This document shows positions 21,895 through 25,923 of a stretch of DNA of 25,923 nucleotides, one piece after another (position 1 is the first letter of the stretch; each line of letters starts with the position of its first letter). This stretch comes from W0P28-013 sp963658575 (GTDB taxonomy: Bacteria > Bacteroidota > Bacteroidia > Bacteroidales > Paludibacteraceae): assembly GCA_963658575.1 (NCBI GenBank), contig CAVKQB010000027.1, positions 1 to 25,923 on the forward strand, written 5' to 3'. The notes under the pieces are model-generated. The model was given only the letters and a program-made list of their open reading frames with translations, made no database searches and was not told where the DNA came from. Both the position numbers and the translations under genes were made by a program.

Positions 21895-22324
21895 CGCTGA
21901 AAACATACTCGAACACTTTCACCGAATAGAGTTTGCCGTTGGGCAGATAGTTGTATTGTTTCTTTTTGGTGCCATTGGCGTTGTATTCGTACTTGCGGAT
22001 GCGCACCGGTTTGTTCTTGTCGTTGTAGACCACTTCGCGCGCCACGAATCCTTCGGCATTGTACTCTACGGTAACGCGTTGCACCTGTCCGTAGGTGGCA
22101 TATTCGGTCTCCTCCACCTTGCGCCCGAGCGAGTCGTAGACGGTAACATGGTCGAGCCAACGGGTTTTGGCGGCGGCATCAGTGTTCCACTCGCGAATGG
22201 TCAAGTTTTTGCGTTTGGCACGCTTGGCCAGCGTTTCGGGCGACAGATCAGCCCACGCAGCAACAGGCAGCAGGAGCAAAAGCAACCATACAATACTGCA
22301 TTTCGTCGGTGTATTCATACGCAT
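21887..22324 (-). CDS. Small secreted protein with YD/MORN-like repeats
   Basis: The 145-aa protein begins with a signal peptide (WLLLLLLPVAAWA) and then a basic stretch (LAKRAKRKNL). About four tandem beta-hairpin units follow: YDSLGRKVEETEYATYG, VEYNAEGFVAREVVYNDKN, YEYNANGTKKKQYNYLPNG and YSVKVFEYVF. These resemble YD-like or MORN/toxin-antitoxin YwqK-like repeats. The frame extends 42 codons upstream, but the start at 22324 (or 22318) places the signal peptide correctly. It is the first gene of the operon with the VTC, DUF4956, DUF2490-like and Cthe_2159-like genes. I do not assign a function. Confidence 0.75.
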   Translation of the reverse strand: MRMNTPTKCSIVWLLLLLLPVAAWADLSPETLAKRAKRKNLTIREWNTDAAAKTRWLDHVTVYDSLGRKVEETEYATYGQVQRVTVEYNAEGFVAREVVYNDKNKPVRIRKYEYNANGTKKKQYNYLPNGKLYSVKVFEYVFSDD

Positions 22325-22343
22325 TACCCCACTTTTTACACTG

Positions 22344-22351
22344 CAAAGGAA
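22344..22351 (-). promoter_or_regulatory. Weak candidate promoter of the VTC operon
   Basis: On the minus strand this reads TTCCTTTG, one mismatch from TAnnTTTG, followed by CAG as in other promoters here. It lies about 20 nt before the first start codon. Confidence 0.4.
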
Positions 22352-22547
22352 AAGCATTTTTTCGTTTCTGCCAAATTTTTTCGACGAAATACACAATTTT
22401 ACGGACAAGAGTGCAAAAATAAGCCGAAAAATTGCACGTAAAATTAACAAATGCTCGAAAAATCGGCAAATTGCTTGAAAAATTCAACAGAAAAGGTAAT
22501 TTTTGCACCCAACCATAAAAAATCGGCCATTCTCAGTTTTTGCGCAC

Positions 22548-22580
22548 AAAAAACCGCCTCCGACACGAGGTCGAAGACGG
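22548..22580 (-). terminator. Terminator of tRNA-Cys
   Basis: On the minus strand a hairpin pairs CCG-CT-CGAC with GTCG-AG-CGG (single-base mismatches between blocks) and is followed by TTTTTT. It lies just after the tRNA 3' end. Confidence 0.8.
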
Positions 22581-22593
22581 GAGTTACGTCTCG

Positions 22594-22664
22594 AGGTACC
22601 TAGCAGAATCGAACTGCTGTATGCGGTTTTGCAGACCGGTGCCTAACCACTCGGCCAAGGTACC
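22594..22664 (-). tRNA. tRNA-Cys (anticodon GCA)
   Basis: The 71-nt cloverleaf has an acceptor stem GGTACCT/AGGTACC, an anticodon loop CTGCAAA (GCA, Cys), a T-arm AGCAG-TTCGATT-CTGCT and D-loop string GGTTAGGC. CCA is not encoded. A promoter and terminator flank it, so it is an independent unit. Confidence 0.95.
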
Positions 22665-22677
22665 CTGTTTTGCGCTG

Positions 22678-22685
22678 CAAAGGTA
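22678..22685 (-). promoter_or_regulatory. Promoter -7 element of tRNA-Cys
   Basis: On the minus strand this reads TACCTTTG, matching TAnnTTTG, 13 nt upstream of the tRNA 5' end. Confidence 0.75.
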
Positions 22686-22743
22686 CGCATCTTTTCCGAA
22701 ACGGCAAAATGTTTTTGCCGAAAGTTGCAAAAAAAGTGGATTG

Positions 22744-22764
22744 ACTGTCCAATTATTGGACAGT
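22744..22764 (-). terminator. Perfect 9-bp inverted repeat after the eptA-like gene
   Basis: ACTGTCCAA-TTA-TTGGACAGT is perfectly symmetric. On the minus strand it follows the eptA-like gene, and a run of T comes about 9 nt later, so it may be a terminator. An operator for the tRNA promoter is an alternative. Confidence 0.4.
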
Positions 22765-22871
22765 ACAGATGAACACCAATCTATAGTCTATAAAGTGGGA
22801 AGTTGATTGGATAATTGGATAATTGTCTTTGTTCTTTGTTCTTTGTTCTCTCACCTATAACCGTGTCTTTT

Positions 22872-24470
22872 TTACTCCAACAGCTTCGGTTGGCCATTGA
22901 CAAAAATTTTCCGTTGATGAACTTGGTACGCATCGGACGAGATGTCCCATTCTGTGCGTTGATAATCGGGTGGCAGCACAATATCGGCCATGCCGCAAAT
23001 GGTGTAAAATATGTTTTCGGCATGCGTTGGCATTGCTGCGTGTTTTTTCAGCATATCGATTTTTTCGCTATTCTGCTCTCCATACGAGTCGGAATACCAA
23101 ATGAAAAATGGCACGTGGTATTCGTTGGCATCGCAAATGGCACCGTGCCAGCCCTTGGTGGCTGTAATGGTTTCGCCATGGTCGGAAACATACCAAAGCG
23201 TGCTTTTTCCACGCTGTTTCAGTGTGTCGACTAAATTGTTCAGCAAATAGTCGGTGTACAAAATCGTGTTGTCGTACGAATTGATAAGGAGGCTATCGCT
23301 CTCCGCATGTTTGTCGGATTTGTTGTTGGGATGCCACCTATCAAACTCTTTCGGAAAGTTATCATAATAACAGTGAGACCCCAAAAATTGGAACATGATA
23401 AATGTCTTGTCGTACAACCGCGAAACCGAATCGATTTTTTCAAGTACTTCCGCATCGGAGGCTGCATCGATGGCATAATCCACACCTTGATAAAGGTGTG
23501 CGCTCGATGGCTGACAGAAAAGTCCACGTTTGATAACGACGGTTGTAAAGCCATTTTCCTTGAATGGTTGAATGATGCTCTTTTCTACAAATAAAGATGG
23601 ATTGCTGTCGGCTGTCGCGCGCGAAATGATGATTGGAACAGAAATACATGTGGTGCAACCGCCCGTGTAATAGTCCTGAAAGAAAATGATATTGTCCTGC
23701 GCACCAATCAATGGTGTGGTGTTGCGTTGGTACTGACCGTTTAGTGCAAAATTTGCATAGCGCACCGATTCGCCGATGGCCAAAACATAAGTCTCTTTCC
23801 CATCTACATTTCTCGCACGTGTCGAATGAAATTCGAAATCGCTGTTTTGGGTCATGTTATAAAGTTGGCGTGCGGTGATTTTTGCATGCTGAACAATGTT
23901 CAATGGTGGCACTTCCAGCGTGCTATGGAATATCTGCGATTTGAACATGTGCCAATTCGTTATTTTGCCCATATTCTCATAAGGCATTAGCCCCAGTATC
24001 ATGACAGACAAGCAAACGAGAAATGTCTTACAGCGCACGGCAAATGTAGCGATTGCCGACATGGCGTAGAAAACGCATATTCCGACGAAAAACAAAAATG
24101 CGGGAACAAGGTACCACAAGGCATCAACATTGTTTGTGGCAAACACAGCACTCTCTTCGGGCGTTGTCGTTACTAATGCCATGAAATGGTCGCGACTCAT
24201 GTATGTTCCAAAACCGCAGACCATGACCAATTCGGTAAGCGTCAATAGCATGAAAAAAGAGAGCAGACTTATGCTTACCACCTTGTTCCGTATCAACAAA
24301 ATGCCCGATGTCAGGCACTTACAGACCAACAACGGGCGGACAAAAACGAGCCAAGTTTCGCCGTAACTTGCGATAAAAAACTTGATGCAGACCGGACTAA
24401 AAAAGAATCCAGCGAACAACGCTCCTGCGATAGCGTATGTGTAATTCTCCGAGAGTTTTAGTTTCCCCAT
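22872..24470 (-). CDS. EptA-like phosphoethanolamine transferase (sulfatase fold)
   Basis: The 532-aa inner-membrane protein has an N-terminal domain of about five transmembrane helices to residue ~175. The periplasmic domain that follows has an alkaline-phosphatase/sulfatase fold. It should transfer phosphoethanolamine from phosphatidylethanolamine to lipid A or another glycolipid. Hallmarks are the metal-binding LAIGESVRYANFALNG, the nucleophile Thr in GGCTTCISVP, SDHGE near the C-terminus and the GWHGA His. The frame extends ten codons upstream, but the ATG at 24470 is chosen because it lies one base after stem P3 of the structured leader, exactly as in the methylase gene. Modification of lipid A by this family gives cationic-peptide resistance elsewhere. 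The acceptor here is unknown. It has no co-directional partner. Confidence 0.88.
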   Translation of the reverse strand: MGKLKLSENYTYAIAGALFAGFFFSPVCIKFFIASYGETWLVFVRPLLVCKCLTSGILLIRNKVVSISLLSFFMLLTLTELVMVCGFGTYMSRDHFMALVTTTPEESAVFATNNVDALWYLVPAFLFFVGICVFYAMSAIATFAVRCKTFLVCLSVMILGLMPYENMGKITNWHMFKSQIFHSTLEVPPLNIVQHAKITARQLYNMTQNSDFEFHSTRARNVDGKETYVLAIGESVRYANFALNGQYQRNTTPLIGAQDNIIFFQDYYTGGCTTCISVPIIISRATADSNPSLFVEKSIIQPFKENGFTTVVIKRGLFCQPSSAHLYQGVDYAIDAASDAEVLEKIDSVSRLYDKTFIMFQFLGSHCYYDNFPKEFDRWHPNNKSDKHAESDSLLINSYDNTILYTDYLLNNLVDTLKQRGKSTLWYVSDHGETITATKGWHGAICDANEYHVPFFIWYSDSYGEQNSEKIDMLKKHAAMPTHAENIFYTICGMADIVLPPDYQRTEWDISSDAYQVHQRKIFVNGQPKLLE

Positions 24471-24806
24471 AGATTGATAGTATTTGTGCAACGCTATCAA
24501 TCTCAGCCGGAATAGACACGAAAAAGGTGCAAACTTCTATTCGCGTTCACAGGAAGCCTAGGGAGAAACCTGCCTCACTACCAAAAAGTTCACACCATGA
24601 TAAACATTATGGTAGTAAGTGAAAATCCCCAAGGACTTTCCTATGAAGCGTTGATACTATTCCGATTTCAGAGAAATCAGTTTCCTAGGCTTTTTTCTTT
24701 GAACGCGAATTAATAGCCAATGCTGTTAAAAAATATGTCGTCGCATCGCCTTTGCGATGCCGGTTTTACATGGGCAAAATGTTTTAGTTAGCCTTTTTAC
24801 CTTTTG
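24471..24806 (-). ncRNA. Structured 5' leader RNA, copy 2 (upstream of the eptA-like gene)
   Basis: This is the paralogue of the 4236-4568 leader and is almost the same length (about 336 nt). On the minus strand it contains the hairpin GCATCGC/GCGATGC (24743-24760), P1 ATTCGCGTTC/GAACGCGAAT (24701-24710 with 24539-24548), P2 GCCTAGG/CCTAGGC (24684-24690 with 24556-24562) and P3 GATTGATAG/CTATCAATC (24494-24502 with 24472-24480), then one base and the ATG. The interior of P2 holds a different hairpin set, such as CTTACTACC with GGTAGTGAG. Sequence identity with copy 1 is near complete upstream of P1 and drops sharply inside it, while pairing is kept. Confidence 0.75.
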
Positions 24807-24812
24807 CGCCTA

Positions 24813-24820
24813 CAAAGATA
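24813..24820 (-). promoter_or_regulatory. Promoter -7 element for leader copy 2 and the eptA-like gene
   Basis: On the minus strand this reads TATCTTTG after CTTTCGAACTA and an octamer array, the same arrangement as copy 1. Confidence 0.75.
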
Positions 24821-24945
24821 CGAAATTAGTTCGAAAGTTTGAAAGTGAAAAAGTGAAAAGTTTATCAAGTCTATAAAGTGCGAAAGTTTGAAGGTGTGAA
24901 AGTATGAAAGTGAAAAGTCTATAAAGTGAAAAGTCTATAAAGTAG

Positions 24946-24965
24946 GGACGCGGCGTGCCACGTCC
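24946..24965. repeat. REP-like palindrome GGACG..CGTCC (right arm)
   Basis: This is the mirror copy of 4085-4104. GGACG pairs with CGTCC and GGC with GCC. Confidence 0.75.
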
Positions 24966-25107
24966 GCTGGTGGCGTTGTTTTTGCTTCTGTGAATTTAGT
25001 GATTTGGTTATTTGGGGATTTTGGTTGATTGGTTGATTGGTTGATTGGTTGATTATTGTGCAAATAAATTTGTCAATCTGTCAATTTGTCAATCTGTCAA
25101 TTTTTAT

Positions 25108-25147
25108 GCGGATTTGCAATCCGCAACGGACGCATATAATGCGCCCC
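25108..25147. repeat. Pair of REP-like palindromes (right arm)
   Basis: These are mirror copies of the palindromes at 3903-3942: GCGGATTTGCAATCCGC at 25108-25124 and GGACGCATATAATGCGCCCC at 25128-25147. Confidence 0.75.
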
Positions 25148-25290
25148 TACTTTCGCACTTTTATACTTTCACACTAATTTGTCTTTGCTCTTTGTTCTTT
25201 GTTCTTTGCTCTCTCACCTATAATCTATAATCTCTTGCTACTTGCTACTCATATCTTGCTACTAATCTGACATTGCCGGCCTCTGCCCCA

Positions 25291-25330
25291 AAACAGCGAA
25301 CCCCGACGAGTGTTGACTCATCGGGGTTCT
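25291..25330 (-). terminator. Terminator of the rRNA operon
   Basis: On the minus strand AACCCCGATGAG pairs with CTCGTCGGGGTT around TCAACA (one mismatch-type G-T pair), just after the 5S rRNA and followed by GTTTTGG. The T-tract is short, but the stem is strong. Confidence 0.75.
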
Positions 25331-25336
25331 GAAAAA

Positions 25337-25446
25337 CGGCGGCTACCTACTCTCGCACGCACGGGGCGCACTACCATCGGCGCGGCTGGGCTTAACTTCC
25401 CTGTTCGGAATGGGAAGGGGTGGAACCCCAGCACCATAGCCACCTA
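25337..25446 (-). rRNA. rrf: 5S ribosomal RNA
   Basis: The ~110-nt gene has helix I formed by GGTGGCTA (5') and TAGCCGCC (3'), and conserved 5S strings such as CCATTCCGAACAGGGAAGTT and GCCGATGGTAGT on the minus strand. It follows 23S after a short spacer and precedes a terminator. Confidence 0.93.
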
Positions 25447-25525
25447 AATGACGTTTGACCTATTGCCGGAAAAGAAGGCGACAAACGCGCGCCACTATCC
25501 TATCGAACGCAGCGGCACGACAACA

Positions 25526-25923
<398 letters not shown>

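Larger units (their letters stand above)
24711..25240. repeat. Right arm of the ~0.5-kb inverted repeat
   Basis: This is the reverse complement of 3793-4330 with minor differences. It includes the promoter and leader start (24711-24820), ACTTTCAY octamers, ACTTTATAGACTT units, palindromes at 24946-24965, 25108-25124 and 25128-25147, the TTGATTGG and TTGTCAAT runs, and CTTTGTTCTTTG units. No gene is credible in 24807-25290. The 61-aa ORF at 25045-25230 mirrors the one in the left arm. Confidence 0.9.

Overview
The window comes from a Bacteroidota chromosome, most likely order Bacteroidales. The evidence is repeated promoters of the TAnnTTTG type (TATCTTTG, TACCTTTG, TAACTTTG), a type IX secretion C-terminal sorting domain on the amylase, a GldB-type lipoprotein, a TonB-dependent receptor under a TPP riboswitch, and a VTC/DUF4956/Cthe_2159-type operon. 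Genus cannot be assigned from the sequence alone.

Layout. 1-3780 (+ strand): fabG and a large secreted GH13 alpha-amylase with starch-binding and T9SS domains, closed by a strong terminator. 3790-8282 (+): an arm of a long inverted repeat carrying a promoter, a structured 5' leader, then an accessory block of an EcoRI-type adenine methylase, a DUF4143 ATPase with its own promoter and 23-bp direct repeats, and a DUF262-HNH nuclease. This block looks like restriction-modification or defence. 8453-10859 (+): promoter, TPP riboswitch and a TonB-dependent receptor, probably for thiamine import. 10926-15835 (-): a run of five housekeeping genes (zinc metallopeptidase, folA, M23-like protein, dxr, rseP). 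16096-17576 (-): a gldB-fur family two-gene operon. 17991-22324 (-): five tightly packed genes (secreted small protein, VTC domain, DUF4956, DUF2490-like, Cthe_2159-like lipoprotein). 22594-22664 (-): tRNA-Cys. 22872-24470 (-): an EptA-like phosphoethanolamine transferase, preceded by a second copy of the structured leader and the second inverted-repeat arm. 25337-25923 (-): 5S rRNA and the 3' end of 23S rRNA.

The most interesting signal is not a protein. The methylase and the unrelated eptA-like gene, about 20 kb apart and in opposite orientation, are both preceded by the same roughly 335-nt transcribed leader. The promoter and first ~100 nt are nearly identical. From the base of a long stem onward the primary sequence diverges while the helices are kept: P1 (10 bp) has four compensatory base-pair changes, P2 (7 bp) has two, and P3 (9 bp), which ends one nucleotide before each ATG, has one plus a G-U to A-U change. 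This is good evidence for a conserved cis-acting RNA, or a mobile promoter-leader cassette, of a class I do not recognise.

A second genome-style feature is a modular set of intergenic low-complexity repeats (ACTTTCAY octamers, ACTTTATAGACTT units, REP-like palindromes, GGTTATTTGG, TTGTCAAT and CTTTGTTCTTTG blocks). They recur in similar order and are oriented toward promoters in several intergenic regions.
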